From Ceraceosorus guamensis (lineage: Eukaryota; Basidiomycota; Exobasidiomycetes; Ceraceosorales; Ceraceosoraceae), in assembly GCF_003144195.1 (NCBI RefSeq), contig NW_020290020.1, forward strand, positions 124,001 through 188,000: a stretch of 64,000 nt of DNA, written 5' to 3'. The position numbers and the translations under genes were made by a program. Positions 35,767 to 48,900 of this stretch are shown here, piece after piece. The notes beneath the pieces are model-generated. The model saw only the letters and a list, made by a program, of their open reading frames with translations. It was not told the DNA's origin and searched no databases. The first letter of the stretch is position 1, and each line of letters opens with the position of its first letter.

Positions 35767-36938
35767 CTAGCTGTCGAGGTAGAGCTCATCGGTGCTCGTC
35801 GTTGCCTTGACGGCGGGATGAGCCAGCAGTGCACTTTGCCACCTGTGCGCAAAGACCTTCAGCATGGATGACTTCATTGGCAAAGGAGATCTCTGCAGCA
35901 GCTCACTTCTCGTACCGCCCGTTGGGATCAGCCCTCATATCGAAGCCTCTGTAATGCTGAGAGCATTGTCCACGAATTGCTGGTCAGCCAAGCATTTGCA
36001 ATGTCGTTCTCGTGTCCTGATCTGCCCATCAACGCACCTTGAGGACTATACCAGCCCGGATGGCCCAGGGAGCAATCATGACATCTGCCCAGCCGATCTT
36101 ATCCGTGCCGTCCCAAAACGGTCCGCTTCCCTGCTGCATGCTCTCCACGAAAGCGGTCATACCATTCAAAAATTCCCTTCCAGCCTCTACCTGCCTCTCC
36201 ACCTCTTGCGCCTGAAGGTACCTGTAAAAAGCAGGCAAAAGCGTTCGATTGATCTTGTCGGCTGCCAGACGCGCCTGAGCCCTTTGAAAGGGTCTATCGA
36301 TGGATGGAAAGAGAGCTCCTCCGCGCGAATCGCTGCGCTCGGCGAGGTACTCCATGATCACCGTCGACTCGCCCAAACCATTGCGCGGATCGGGACCGAC
36401 TTGGACAGCGGGCACCAGACCTTTGGGATTGAGCGCCAAAAGTGAAGCTGGTTTGGCGTAGGGGTCCACTGTGGAGCGGGGGAGCGGCAGGAGTATATTC
36501 AACAAGCGGATAGAGGCTGGGTCAAAGCGACTCGAGACTCCTCCTACTTGCTCACCTTCGACGTACTTGTAACTGCAGGAGATGGAGCAGACAAGAGGGT
36601 TTTGAGATGGAGCAACATGTCGATAGCAAGGACTCGTGACTGGGCACACAAAACCCACTCACGGCAGACCTAGCACCTCGAGCGTGATCCAAGCCCTGTG
36701 TACAAAGGGACTTTATGGACAACATTTTTTCTCGATGTGAGGATGAGAAAGGCGCACATCATGCGTCCACCACTCCTGCTCAAACGCACCAGAAGCAGCT
36801 GCCATACAGCGTAATCTCGTCTTCCGTAGACGGCGCAACATCCTTTTCGTGCCGTCTGGCAGTCTCTAAAGCTTGTCCAGTGCATTGCAAGTGATAGCCA
36901 TTGGCATGTCTTGGCTGTGAAGATGGAAGGGTCGACAT
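35767..36938 (-). CDS. glutathione S-transferase, omega-like
   Basis: Cytosolic glutathione transferase with a cysteine-type active site. Six exons (36938-36790, 36710-36663, 36572-36556, 36468-36038, 35956-35907, 35842-35767) join in phase to 256 residues. The thioredoxin-fold half has EITLYGSCFCPFVHRAWITL (likely catalytic Cys50 in CPF), LEVLGLPYKYVEVDPYAKP, the cis-Pro segment NPKGLVPAVQV and the glutathione-binding LGESTVIMEYLAE. The helical half has FPSIDRPFQRAQARLAADKI and DKIGWADVMIAPWAIR. The C-terminus ends YRGFDMRADPNGRYEKWQSA then LLAHPAVKATTS. Exon 3 is only 17 nt yet is needed to keep frame and the YKYVE strand. Omega-type enzymes act as thiol transferases or dehydroascorbate reductases; the substrate here is unknown. 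Confidence 0.92.
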
Positions 36939-37533
36939 GATCTCTTCTTCTCGTCGAGCGGCTCAGCAGACTCGTTCTCAATAGGCTGGTGAGGGAGGGC
37001 AAGAGGTGAGTGCGAGAAGGAGTATCCGCGACTCGGACTGGTGACGAGATATCATGCAACGATTCAGCAGTTAGCTCGATGTGGAGGTCTGCAGCGGCGT
37101 GGTCCACCAAATCGCCTATAGAAGCCTGCTGCGGGCGTGGGACCGGGACCACCGCGACTGCCCCGCATGCATGCGCTACATCGTTTCCATGCACCTTGCT
37201 GCCCTGCGTCCCACTTCGCCAACTTTTGCAGCCTCGTGGCGTGGTGTGGCGTGAACTTGTTCGAGATGATCACATTCACCATTGCTATTACGAGTCGGGT
37301 ACGGTATGAATGCGGGGAGTGAGACGAGAGACACCGAGCCGAAAATAACGAGAGTAAAGTTGGGGTCGGTCGCGGCCCACCAGCAAAGACGTCACGAGCG
37401 CGTGCTCTGTGATCGCACTATGTGGACAACGTGAAGAGCGGTAGCGAGCGAGAGAGAGAGAGAGCGGAAAGGGATCTATTGCGCGTAGCTCGCGAGCGCC
37501 TGTGGACTTGATTCCATGCTACAAAGTCGGAGC
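36939..37533. other. upstream region of GST and 3' flank of YPK1
   Basis: About 600 bp. A GCATGCATGC palindrome lies near 37165, roughly 230 bp upstream of the GST start, and a (GA)n run lies at 37448-37463. No gene recognised. Confidence 0.5.
37448..37463. repeat. (GA)n microsatellite
   Basis: Seven to eight GA units in the 3' flank of the YPK1 gene. Confidence 0.8.
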
Positions 37534-39913
37534 TCAATCGTCTCGCACGCTTTCGCTGAGCTCTCCGCGTCCGTTCCACGAGAAGCCAGAGAATTGATTT
37601 TGAACGGTGGCGCTCAGCTGCGCGCAGGCAAGCGAGGTTTGGTCAAGGGTGTCAGTGCGGTAATAACGGCACCGAGCAGAGCGATGAATGGTCGAGAAAG
37701 CTCACCATGTGACTATCGTCGACGACCGAGTCAATGGCGGGCTCGTTTGTGAATTCTGGGTCAAAGTTGGACGTGTCGATGGCAGATGCCTGCAAGGACG
37801 GAGAGCATGGAAAAATGATTCAGCTTCTGTCTCAAAGAGATGGTGGCCACGAACACATCTCACCACGGCAGGCTTAAAGGGCGGCTGGACCTTTTTGGCA
37901 AGCAACCTGGTCCAATCTATGTGCTTTGCAAAGAACGGATGGTTCTTGATGTCTTGAGCACCGTTGGGTCCAGATCCCAGCCTCTCCGCAGGGTTTCTAT
38001 TGAGCAGCAAAGTCAGCAAGCTCCTAGCATCCGAATGCACTTCGTCTCCGAATCGTAAAGGGTCTTGCAGAATCTTGCGGTACATTTCGTTGACATCTTC
38101 AGAATAGAATGGTGGCAGCCCGGTGAGCATCTCATAGAGCAAGACACCCAGCGTCCACCAATCCACTGCACGAGTGTAGCCATGCCCAAGCAAAAGCTCA
38201 GGAGCCAGGTACTCTGGTGTGCCGCAGAAAGCTGTGAGGTGTCATGCAGTGTCAGCACATGGTGCGTAGAACGAGCTTCAGACCCACTTGTCCTCACTAT
38301 TCGTTGTCTCGGAATCACCCATGTTCAATTTGCACAGACCAAAATCACAGAGCGCAATGTGGCCCGTATAGTCGAGTAGGATGTTTTCCGGTTTCAAGTC
38401 GCTGCGAAAACAGTGCAAACAATGGGTCAGCGGGTGGCAGGTCTCCCATCGCTCCCTGATGTGGTGCGGCGACTCACCGATAGATGACATTGAAGCCATG
38501 CAGATGCTCGAGGGCGCAGAGCAGTTCTGCGGCGTAGAAACGCGCCCTCTCCTCCGAGAACCTGCCTTCACGTTGGAGGTGGTGGAACAGCTCGCCACCA
38601 TTGACAAATGCCAGAACAAGGTAGAGCTTGTCGGGAGATTGGAAGCTGAATTTGAGGGGCACGATGAAGGGACAGTTGACCTTTGCAAGCACTGTCCTTT
38701 CTGCCAGTGTGTGTGTGACCTCGGAGCGCGAAACGATGTGCGCTTTTCTGAGAGTCTTGAGGGCATAGATACGCGAGGTGTCTCTTTTCCTTACTTGCAT
38801 GACCTGAGTGCCACGAGGGCCAGCGACACATCAGACTTGCGATGCTTAATCCCACATTGCGATCTCTCGGAGCGCTCACCTTGCCGAAGCTACCTTTGCC
38901 AATGACTTTGAGCAGGTCGAAAGCCTCCATGGTCAATGAGGATCCCCCTGAATCGGATTTGTAGGAGACGTGGACGTGCAACTGCCCATTTCCAACGCTC
39001 AGCGGGTACCATTCGTCCGTAGTGCGCTGTTACACGCGGGCATGGTTTTGATCGTGAGTGTCACCCTTTGCGCACAGCAAATGCAGGAATCTCGTGCCGC
39101 TGTCGCTCACCTGATTCTCAAAGTCTGGCACCCATTTGACTCCACCAAGATAAATGTCGCTGACACCCATCACATCGTCTCCTTCCCCGTCCTTTTGCGC
39201 CGCATCGCCATTATTACCGTTCACCTTGGGTCCGTCACCAGAGCGTAAGTAGCACTGCAGAGAGATCTCCGAATTTCGCGAGACATCGCTGTGTTGTCGA
39301 GGCAGCACGGGAAAACACGGCAGCGACGCTGTTGAGCTCCAAGCTTAGGATTTCTGCTGCGCCGCGAAAGACGCCACTCACAAGTTAGCCTTGTACATCC
39401 AAGTAGGATTGGCCAGGTCTCCACCCATGGCATCGATCAAGATCTCGTTCTTGTCGAATTCAAGGACGAGGTAGGGCAGCCACCAGCACTGCCTTCTCTG
39501 AAGGGACTGTCTATTGCTTCCAGATCCTAAATTTTGAGCTCCAAAAGAGCCGACACCAATGCCGCCTGAAGCCTGTGCTCTCTCGATAGCCGCAGAGACT
39601 TGCGCACCGGGTGGAAGTGCTAGTCCCTTAGCATCTATCACTCCGATGGTCAGCATACCTGATCTGGGTATCGGTGCGCCATTGGAAGAGGAGAGCGAGT
39701 TGGCATTTGCACCAGTAGGTAGGCCAGACGTGGCAGGCGTGGGCGTCGCACTGCGATCGATGGACGTCCCTTCGGCGCTCATGGAGGGCGATCGCGCTCC
39801 CAGCGCTCCCTCCTTGATTTCTGCAAAGCGCACCCACAGCAATCCATCTTAGCAGGCGTCTTGCACAAGATGGCGTGACTATCCCACTCACTCTTTCCAA
39901 GCTTCCAAGACAT
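37534..39913 (-). CDS. ypk1: AGC protein kinase Ypk1/Ypk2 (SGK homologue)
   Basis: TORC2-regulated AGC kinase that controls sphingolipid synthesis and plasma-membrane stress responses. Nine exons (39913-39892, 39820-39382, 39288-39111, 39026-38880, 38803-38478, 38401-38298, 38231-37864, 37789-37706, 37617-37534) join in phase to 583 residues. The start MSWKLGKKIKEGALG matches yeast MSWKLTKKLKE. A fungal Ypk N-terminal domain follows, with YLVLEFDKNEILIDAMGGDL and FDVSRNSEISLQCYL. The kinase shows KVIGKGSFGKV, YALKTLRKAHIVSRSEVTHT, NVIYRDLKPENILLDYTGH, CDFGLCKLNM, the activation-loop TFCGTPEYLAPELLL (Thr for Pkh/PDK1) and VDWWTLGVLLYEMLTGLPPF. The AGC tail has DTSNFDPEFT and a hydrophobic motif FSGFSW with a phosphorylatable Ser. 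The first coding exon is only 22 nt. Confidence 0.95.
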
Positions 39914-42709
39914 GGTGTACAGTCGTACAGAAAGTGTATGTCTACGGGCTCAGTGCTTGTGTGTCCCAGCAAGAGACTTGTGAAAGTAGCGGCAGGCAAG
40001 AATCAGGTCGGAGGGCTGACCACGTCGTATTGCGCAGAGGTGCGTTGATGTGCTTGGGACGTGACAGTTTGGAAGACAAGTGCAGAGCAAAGCTCCTTGG
40101 AGCACCCAAAGAGGTGCGGGATGGCGAGGCCAGCAGAGCTAGGCTGTGCAGCCGAATGTGCCTCGTGGAACGCCGATGCGCGCCTCTTGAGCGGCGAGCA
40201 GGCGCGAGCTTAGAAGGTCGGGGGTCCGTGCGATGAGCGTGAGGTCAAAGCACTCGCGCGAATGGACGAGCGATGCACACCTGTATATCCTCGTCGGGAA
40301 TGTGAACGTTGCGCGCCTTTGCAATCTCGTATGTGACAAAGGGTGGTAAGTGGGAGTTCAGCGTGTGAGTGCGAGAGAGGGATGAGGGCAAGCAAAAGGA
40401 AAGTGACCCATGTTGAGTGATGAGGGGTTAGCATGCATGCTGCATGGTCAAGTCAGAGGCAAGGTGTTGGCTTTTCTCACCTTTGCCTGACGCCGGTGCC
40501 TGGCCCTCTGATCGGTCGAGGTGCTGTGCATGCATGCATGGCTCCACGCACTCGCGGACGCTCAGACCCCCGAGCTCGGGCTCGTGCGACGCAGCGTGGG
40601 ACACCGGGCGCTTCTGCATGCTGTAGTGTGCTGCATGGGGGCACGCGTTGCGCCGCATGCGACCAGCTCCCAATTAAAGAATCACTTCAAGCTGTATCGC
40701 TTATTTGAAATCATCCACATACTTGGTGCTGTTTAGCTTATAACATTCTCATTCAAGATTTAGAGCTGAGACTTGCATTTTGAATACAAGTACAAAAGTT
40801 TGGATTCTTGATTCTGCTGGCTATTATCCTTGATTCAGATTCAGACTTTTGTGCGTGGTGAAGGTGTTGCATAGAGTGGCGGCGTGATGTGATTTGATGA
40901 GAACATCAGCGTCTCATCGTCGTCCCTGGCAATGTCGCGTCGCAGGTGTCATCTTGAGTCGAATCCTTTGCCAGGATTCAGATATCGCGGAGAAGTCGGC
41001 TTCAAAAGTCACGAGTCACAGTCACGAGTGGCATGTCCGTTCGATGACGTCCTCGTCGTGCCAACAAGCCAGGCCCCTCACTCAGACTGGCTCAGCACGC
41101 AAACGGCAGCAAATCTGTTCACTTGACTGCTGAGCGCCACCGCAAGCGGCAAGTGAGGAGAGGGGTGAGTTACTCCGTGCTTGGTCACGTGAGTCCTTTC
41201 ACTCGTATCCGCGTATCTGCTCGGCGCGAGCTCTGGCGAGCGGCGGATGCATAATCAGGGATCAATGATGAATTCTGCTCGTTCTCATGATGCTTGTTCC
41301 TGACCTCCAAAAAGCGACCGTGCACCCAATCAAAGTCACAATTATAGGCAGCGATGAAGCATTGACGCGGACTCTCCAATGAGTTGCGTGCTCAACAGTA
41401 AGTGAAATAGACTCTGCGAGGCACGAAGACCATGAGGCCAGTATAGGCCTTTGCGAGCCGAGTCGAGTTGCGACGGTGCTCGCCCATGATGAGGCCAGCC
41501 CACTCGCACCGGCACCATTCGTTCTAAGCGCACATGCATGTACGATCGTGGCTGCCGGGTGTCTCTTGACTACCTATACAAATAGGGTCATTCATCGAAG
41601 ACTTTTCGTCGCGACTGCACTGCATGGGCTCTCTCGCATTTGTGCGCCACTTAGGATGGATCATTCGGATGAGAGCGATTCGAGCACTTGGACACTATAT
41701 AGCTGGACAGGGGTGGCCATCGCGGTCGCAAAGTCGCGTCGCACCTGAATGGCAAAGCAATTTGTCTCATGGTAATCTGTGAAGCCCTGTCTACAAGATT
41801 GATCTGGCTGCTTCCTCGAGAGCACGAGAGGCCCCGCTCTTTGCGTGGCGACCCAGCACCAGACGTGTGGGTCTGTACTTTCACTACATAGCAGCTGACG
41901 CTCAAACCACCAATATATAGGCGGCCGCCCACGTCCTCACACAAGCAATGGCGCGCGCGAGCGAGGCCTGGGTCTCACAGGACGATTGGACGGGGCATGC
42001 CATCCGGCCGGCACCAAACACCCGTTCGCCGAATTAAGCTCTCACTTGCTATCTGGAGCAACATATACCGCCCGGAAGGCGATCCTGCTTGCAGCGAGCG
42101 TATAGCAAGCTACACGGGGCGCAGCAACCAGGCAAGGGCAGCAAGCTGCAAGCTGCAAGCTGCACAAGACTGTGCGCCCAACAGCCTGCATCAGCACCAC
42201 ACCTTCCCTTCCAACCAGCTGGCTGTGCACCTAGCCATGCCCACAGACGACAACGCGCCTGAGGACCTCACTCGCGCTGGTACATCCTGGCTGCGGCCCT
42301 GCGAGATCCACGAGGCCGGGTCGGGCCGTATTCTGACCACATAGGCGCCGTTCCTGCTGGTGGCTTCCCATTTGACTCAGATTGCTACTTCATTCAGGCA
42401 ATGAGCAGCAACCGCAAGGCGGGAAATACCTTAATTCGTTCATATTCAGGACACCTGGGTCCACATCGACATCTTTCGCCATCCGCGTTCAACCTCGTCT
42501 CATTCTCCCCATGCACTCGTCATGTGTCTTGACAGCGCCAAGGTTGCCGGCCGCACGACGGAGCCTTGCGATCGGGCCTGGCCGAACCGTGGACGTCTTC
42601 TGGACGACAAGTCGCTGTATATATAAACGCTCCGCGTGCGTACTCCTCGACCTGCTGCCTTTTCACCACACTCTAGTCATCACTTGGAGCTGAACTCTCT
42701 CTTGACATA
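39914..42709. other. 2.8-kb interval between divergent YPK1 and esterase genes
   Basis: No gene recognised. It contains GCATGC-rich patches at 40431-40446 and 40527-40538, a CTATATAG box at 41695, TATATAG at 41914, and ATTCTTG/TTGATTC words near 40800-40850. It must hold two promoters; only the esterase TATA box is convincing. Confidence 0.5.
42618..42626 (+). promoter_or_regulatory. TATA box of the carboxylesterase gene
   Basis: TATATATAA about 85-90 bp upstream of the esterase ATG, a normal spacing for a fungal TATA-driven, regulated secreted enzyme. No transcription start can be seen. Confidence 0.6.
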
Positions 42710-45063
42710 ATGAAGGGACTGCGCATTCCATTCTTTGGCTTTGCCGTGGTTCTCATACCGCTATGCAGCGCCCAGCCGCTCGAATCTTTTCCTTCAGCTT
42801 TCACACCATTCTGGTCTCGCGAGGAGATCGGTGAGACAGGTTGGAGAGCCAGATCAGCCCCACCAGGTGCCAGGCGGCCATCAAGCGTCTCCTGCCTCGA
42901 TACTCCTTCGCCAGTCGTCCGCGTCAATTCGAGTGGACTCCTCTACTCTGGATTACGCCTCTGTCCTAACGAGCAGTACAATTTTGAGCAAGAGCTCTTT
43001 CTCGGCATTCGATTTGCCAGACCACTAACAGGTCAGCTGCGTTGGCGCAGACCAGTCCCGCTCGACTTTGGCGATGCGCACGCGCCAAAGACGTACGCCG
43101 GCGAAAGGTCGCAGGACGGCGCAACGATTTCAATGGCCACGTTGTATCCTCTGACTTGCCACTACGGTACTAGCAACAGTGTGACTGCGCTGGACGAAGA
43201 TTGTCTAGGGCTCAACATCGTGCGTCCTTCGAGTTCGTTTGCGAGCAAAGAAAGCGCGCCCGACGAACATCTGCTGCCGGTGCTCGTCTGGATATATGGC
43301 GGAGGCTTCATCGCAGGATCTTCCTCTGCTACTTACTACAACGGTTCCTTCTTGGTCCAGCAAGCGCAAGAACATGGGAAACCGATCATCTTCGTATCCA
43401 TCAACTACCGCACGCTCCTAGGCTTCAACGTCAAAATCCCAGATAGTGTCAAGGATGAGGACGATGCCAAGCAAGGCAACATTGGCTATTGGGACCAACG
43501 GCTCGCTTTGACGTGGATACACGAAAAGTGAGCGGGGCAAGAGTCGACGTGCGAATCCAATCATGCTGATCGACCTTCTCGTCCTGCCTTCACAGCATTC
43601 GAGACTTTGGCGGTGATCCAAAGCGTGTCACGTTGATTGGCGAATCGGCGGGCGGTATGTACAGTGGTCCTTTTTTCTTTTCCTGGTGCTTGAGCTGAAG
43701 TGCTGATGCCGGACGAGCATATCCCGTCGTTGGCAATAGCTGTGTCCGTCCTGCAGCATCTCGCAGCGTTCGACGGCAAGGATCCTTATGAAGCTCAACA
43801 TGGCGCTCTGTATAGATCAGTGATATCTCAAAGTCCCGCGGACAGCACCCGCGAAGATTCGCGCTGGAGAGACCAATCCTCGCATCTGGCATGGAAGAGC
43901 TGGACCGATGCTGCAAATTGCAAGGAAGATGACTTTGTGTGTTTGAGAAGCCTGACCCAAGAAAAGATTGCCGAAAGCGCTCTAAACGGCACGGGCTGGC
44001 ATCCGCGTGTCGGTGAGTGTAAAGTAGCTCGAGCGCGCGTTAAGCGGGACAGGACCGCAGGCTGACTTTGGGTCGAGGTATTCCTAGACACTTCGCTCAG
44101 CCCTCGTACGCTGCTGCAAGCGCTGCAGGGAGGATTCTTTGCGAGGAACCGAGCGGTGCTCATTGGAGGTGTGACAGACGAAGGACCTGGCTTCGCACCT
44201 CGCAATCTCTCATCGGTCCAACAGTTGCGAACCAACCTGATCACCCCTCAACTCATCGATGACGGCAATTATGTGCCCCCGCTTGGACTGTTTCCTCGCG
44301 ATGCAAGCATCAACCAGACTGGACAGGTAAATCCGGTCATCGAAGCGAATTTGGACAAGCTAATCAGTCTCTATGGATTGCCGGATTCTGCTTCGACAGA
44401 GGCGCCCATCCTCTCTCCTTATGGTCAGCCAGCGTCGAACATCATTGACGGTGTGGCGAACGCTATCTGGGGCGACTATCTGTGCGCACGCATCCATCCT
44501 TTGCGCGCAACATGAGTTGTCCTGTGCGGGAGCTTACCTTAATCCACTTTTCTGCTCGCTCAGATTTGTGGCAGTGACACGCGCGTATGCAAAGGCGTTG
44601 GTCAAGTACGGTACAAAGACTTGGAAATATCGATACTCGTACCTAGTAAGCCAAGACTCCGCTCACAGGAGACGCCTAATGGAAGTAAGGAAGCTGAGAT
44701 GTCCATCTGTTCTCTCCTCAGCGTCAGTCTCACGCACCTACAGTCGCAGCTCCTCGTGGTGTCTATCACTTCAGCGAAGTGGCCCTGGTCCCATTCATCA
44801 ATCAGCTCTCATGGGACCAAAATGTCAACGCATTGCCGCCCGGAAATTCGCCTGACCTGGCCGTGGCCAAACGGACGGTAAGCAAGTGGCTCGACTTTGT
44901 CTACGATGGCCATCCCACACCCAACGAAGAAGAATGGCCAGAATACGGAGAGAGTGGGAAGAATTTTGTCATTGATAAGGAGGATTCTCTGGAGGATGAC
45001 GTATTCCGAAAGGAACAGCTTGACTTTGTCATCGACTTGATCTTGGACCGCGTCAAGCAGTAG
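42710..45063 (+). CDS. secreted type-B carboxylesterase/lipase
   Basis: Alpha/beta-hydrolase of the carboxylesterase type-B (cholinesterase-like) family, predicted secreted; it would cleave carboxylic esters outside the cell. Six exons (42710-43527, 43596-43654, 43740-44012, 44088-44481, 44564-44645, 44722-45063) join in phase to 655 residues. A signal peptide (MKGLRIPFFGFAVVLIPLCS) is followed by FLGIRFARPLTGQLRW, EDCLGLNIVRP, the oxyanion-hole segment VLVWIYGGGFIAGSSS, NIGYWDQRLALTWIHENIRD and the nucleophile elbow GESAGA, split by an intron, with Ser290 as nucleophile. The catalytic His is likely in GVYHFSEVALVPF (about His558). N-glycosylation sites are present. The gene stands alone with long non-coding flanks and a TATA box, which fits environmental regulation. 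Substrate unknown. Confidence 0.93.
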
Positions 45064-45930
45064 ATGTATCCACGTCAACGTGTGTGGCCACAAATCTATC
45101 AGTGTCACAAACAGCACCTGCTTGTGCACACGTCTACAAGTGACAAGTTCTAGTGCAAGCTTTGTTACGCTTCTGCCCCTCAAGCACCAGAAGGCTCGCT
45201 CGCTTTTGCCCGATGTTTCCGACCTTCCGCCTTCCGGACTACTGTGGCGACTTTTTCGCTTCTCGTGTCAGCTTTTCCACATGCCTCATCTCTCGTGACT
45301 CTGCGCCACACTCATTGCTACCGATGACGGGATCACCGCGACCTGCTGTTGGACGCATCCGCGCGTCCGAGTGCTTGTCAGCAATCTGAATGAGATAGGT
45401 GCAGTACGCAGCTAAAGGCTCTACGAACGACTCTGAAAAAGGGACCACTGCGTCGGAATCTGGTGCATCTGCCAGAGCCAAAAGGTCAGGCAGGCAAAGG
45501 GAGGCTGAAAGCCGCCGCTAAGCCTTTCGAATCTCGGGTAGGGTCTTGTAAGCACGACACTACTGACTACTGACTTGCCCTTCTCGACCCAACTTCGGCC
45601 CACACCGCGTCTTTCAGGCGTGCTCTGCCTTGCCTCGCCTCCGCCTTTTGACTGCCCATCGCCGCGGGGAAGACGGGAGTCGGGTAATGATGCTCGCGAA
45701 TGGGCTCGGTAAGAAGGACCCTTCGATTTGACTGTGTACCATTCTTGCCGTTCCATCTTCTCTCTCATTTGTGGTAAAGGAACGAATCGGTAGTGCGCCT
45801 TTGTTCGGCAACATGCACAATCGAAATGGCCCGGTGCGGTGTAGGCACTCTCATCACATCACTCGCTCGTTTTGCACGTCGTTAGTGCGCAAGGAGTCGG
45901 CTGCCAGCCCCGCGCAACCCCGAGCTGCGC

Positions 45931-45965
<35 letters not shown>

Positions 45966-48900
45966 TGTCGAAGTCAAGTCACGCCTGCCCGAATCAGCGG
46001 AAAGCGCAGCTCTGCCCGCCGCGATTGGCAAAAGCACCATGCATGCAGCAGCGCCGGAAGAAAGCTCCCACGGCCTATGCACCAAAATGCAGCTAAGCTC
46101 ACTCTCGTGACTAATGCGCACTCGGATGCAAACTAGTGAAAAGTAAGTATTAGTAAAAACAATCGAAATGCCTGCTGCTGCCGACGTTTTGCCCCCGTGC
46201 CGTGACGTGCCTTCTCTCTCGCTCCGTGGCCGTGCGTTCCTGTCTTGGTGCCGAAAGGCCCATGGTGGATGCCGGCAGATCTGCTCCTACCCTCCATGAT
46301 GATGCTGTGTGAGTGCACAGTAAAAGTCAAGGGCTGAGCGTTCGAACTTTTCGGGCCCCCCTTTCCCTCGTCAAAGTCGCAGGAATGAAGCAGGTACGCG
46401 ACACAGCTTCCCCACAGCGGACCTCGTGGTCGATCTGGCTCGGGCAGCTGGAGTGGGTCATAGAGTCAAATGACGATAGGGTGCCTGGAGGCAGTAGTAG
46501 TGTAGTGGAAAGAGAAAAACGAGCCATCCTGATGAAGCGATGCCGGTTCCATCTTTGCGGCGTTCTAAAAGCACACGCCAATCGCCCCAACTCTTGACTC
46601 ATGACTACACACTGTACTCACACCCTCACGACTGCCTAGCTGCATACCGATACAGATCTTGAGGTCATCGTGCGGGGTCTGCTCGGTTCCACGAGTCAGT
46701 CACGAGTAGAAAGTGCAAATGAGAGGTAGCCTTGAGTGCTGACTCCTCAATCGCGCCGACCAAGCAAAATGGACGGACGCCTCGCAGGGCTTGATCAGCA
46801 TGCAAGAAAACGCCAAGAGGTCCCACAGCAGTGGTCTCAATGTGCGCGGCTCCGACCAAAGGGATGACTCGGAGTGAGCCATCATCTATATAGCTTGCGA
46901 GCGACAACATCATGCATGCTGCATCGAGCACTTATGATTGCGTCCAGCTTGCAGTGAACCAGCCCCGATTGCTAATGTTCACGATTCGTGATTGGCGCAG
47001 AGTGTTCTGATGTCTCTCACTCATCTGCGGTCCGGCGCAAATGTCACGCGGCAAAGCGCCGGCAGACCCATATGCATGACGACAAGACCTTTCTGACAAT
47101 CAGAATCACAATTCGAATCACGAATGTAAGAGCGGTCTCTGTTGCTTCTCCATGCATCTGCCTTGCCAGTCGTAGTACAGTATTAGCCGCCTGATCGAGC
47201 GATCGAACTCATTTTCTGGAGTGTCGTGAGTGTAATTCCGCTCTCGTGAGCCTGCTGGTCGCAATCGTGAATCAAATGGGCGACTTGCTCGATCATGATC
47301 GCGCTCGCGAACGACCGTACATATGCACAACCGCTGTTGCCCCGCGCGCCGCATCGGCAACTTCCAATCATCAGAAACTCTTTCTGATCGCGCTCCTTTC
47401 CAAAGGATGCTGCTACGCCTTGCTCCTGTGCGATGCCAAGTGAGACATTGCTCCTGCTCCGTGTGCGCTTCCGATACGTATGCCCTACCGCTGCCCCTTG
47501 CATGCTCTCATCAGCGTCACAAGCATACACACAACCTATAATCTCCTTCAAAGTCGTGAGTGAGATGGAAGGCTGATTATACAGCGCCGCGTCTGTCTAT
47601 AGGCATCGCACGCCCTCGGCAACAAGTCCACAAATCATGAACGAACTTTTTGCTGCTTTCGTGAGGAGAGGCACCCGCTCGTGCTCGAGTCATATACGTA
47701 GTTGCAGTACGACGGATCTGCTGCAGACTCATGCAGACCTATGCAGACTTATGCAGACTGTGCTGCGGCCACCTCGTAGCGGGCACCTATGCGCACAGCA
47801 CCTGTGGAGCTTCGCGTGTTCCAAAGCCCATGCATCGTCGCGCGGGCCAGTCCGCTGATATGCTGTTCTCCAAGCGGGAAAAATCAAGGTCCGACTTTGT
47901 GATGCACCCCGCAATTTTGCTTCCCCCCATGGCGACACCGAGCACTTGAGCAGCGTCGCTCGGCTCCCACTCGACGATACTGTACACTGTACACTTTTAG
48001 CGCGCCTCGGCAATTTGACGGGAAAGCGTTTCGCTAGCGTTCCTAAGACAAGCCTTGAGAGTATTCACGATGCACTTTGCCCCCACCAAAGCAGCAGGCG
48101 AGAGAGAGTCCTCAGTCCTCGATGGGTTCGCAAAGAAAATCGCAAAGAAGCGAGAATACACAAACAGCAATCGTCGTTTGACCTGGCGGGAGGCCAATGT
48201 CCGGGTCCTTCTCAATCGTCCTGCTCCGCGCTCTGACTGGACAACGCTAGTCGCTAGTAGAGTTGGGAGGCCAAGCTTGGAGCGCTGGTCAAGATTTACT
48301 GCTGAGCTGCTGTTGTGGGACTATATATAGGCAGAGTAGGTTTGTTTCATGGTCAGTCACTAAAGACAGTCACGAGTGGGTGCCTTGATTCTTGATCATT
48401 CGATCGTGACTCTTGGGGAACAACTTTTGCACAAAAGCCTGCCATCCTTTCTCGATTTGGATTCCATCATCCCCACCATAGCGTTCAGACGTCCTTTGAG
48501 CTGCTGCCATCCTCGCCTTTCCTCTCACCTTGTCATTGGACACCTGTTCAGAAAGACTGCAGGCTATCAGGCGCACTTTGGACCGCCATCCCAGGCCGCT
48601 GCGCCACCCTTTGCTTCAGCCACAGCACTCTCTTTCAAAGTCCGCAGACTCGCGACTCTTCTTCTTCTTGGACCCCAAATACATGTTTGCTGTAGCAACG
48701 CAACGAACCAGGGATTGCTTCAAAAAGGAGAAGCTGCTACTCAACGTCTATCGATCTTGCTTGCACCTCACCACCTTTAATCCATTGCTTGTGCCCAGAC
48801 TTTCTGCAAGGGCTTCGAGTCGCGGGGAACGATTGCAAGTCAGTCATGCGCCAGGACGCTAGCTGAGCACAATCTCCTTCGCAATATCACGACCACTCCA

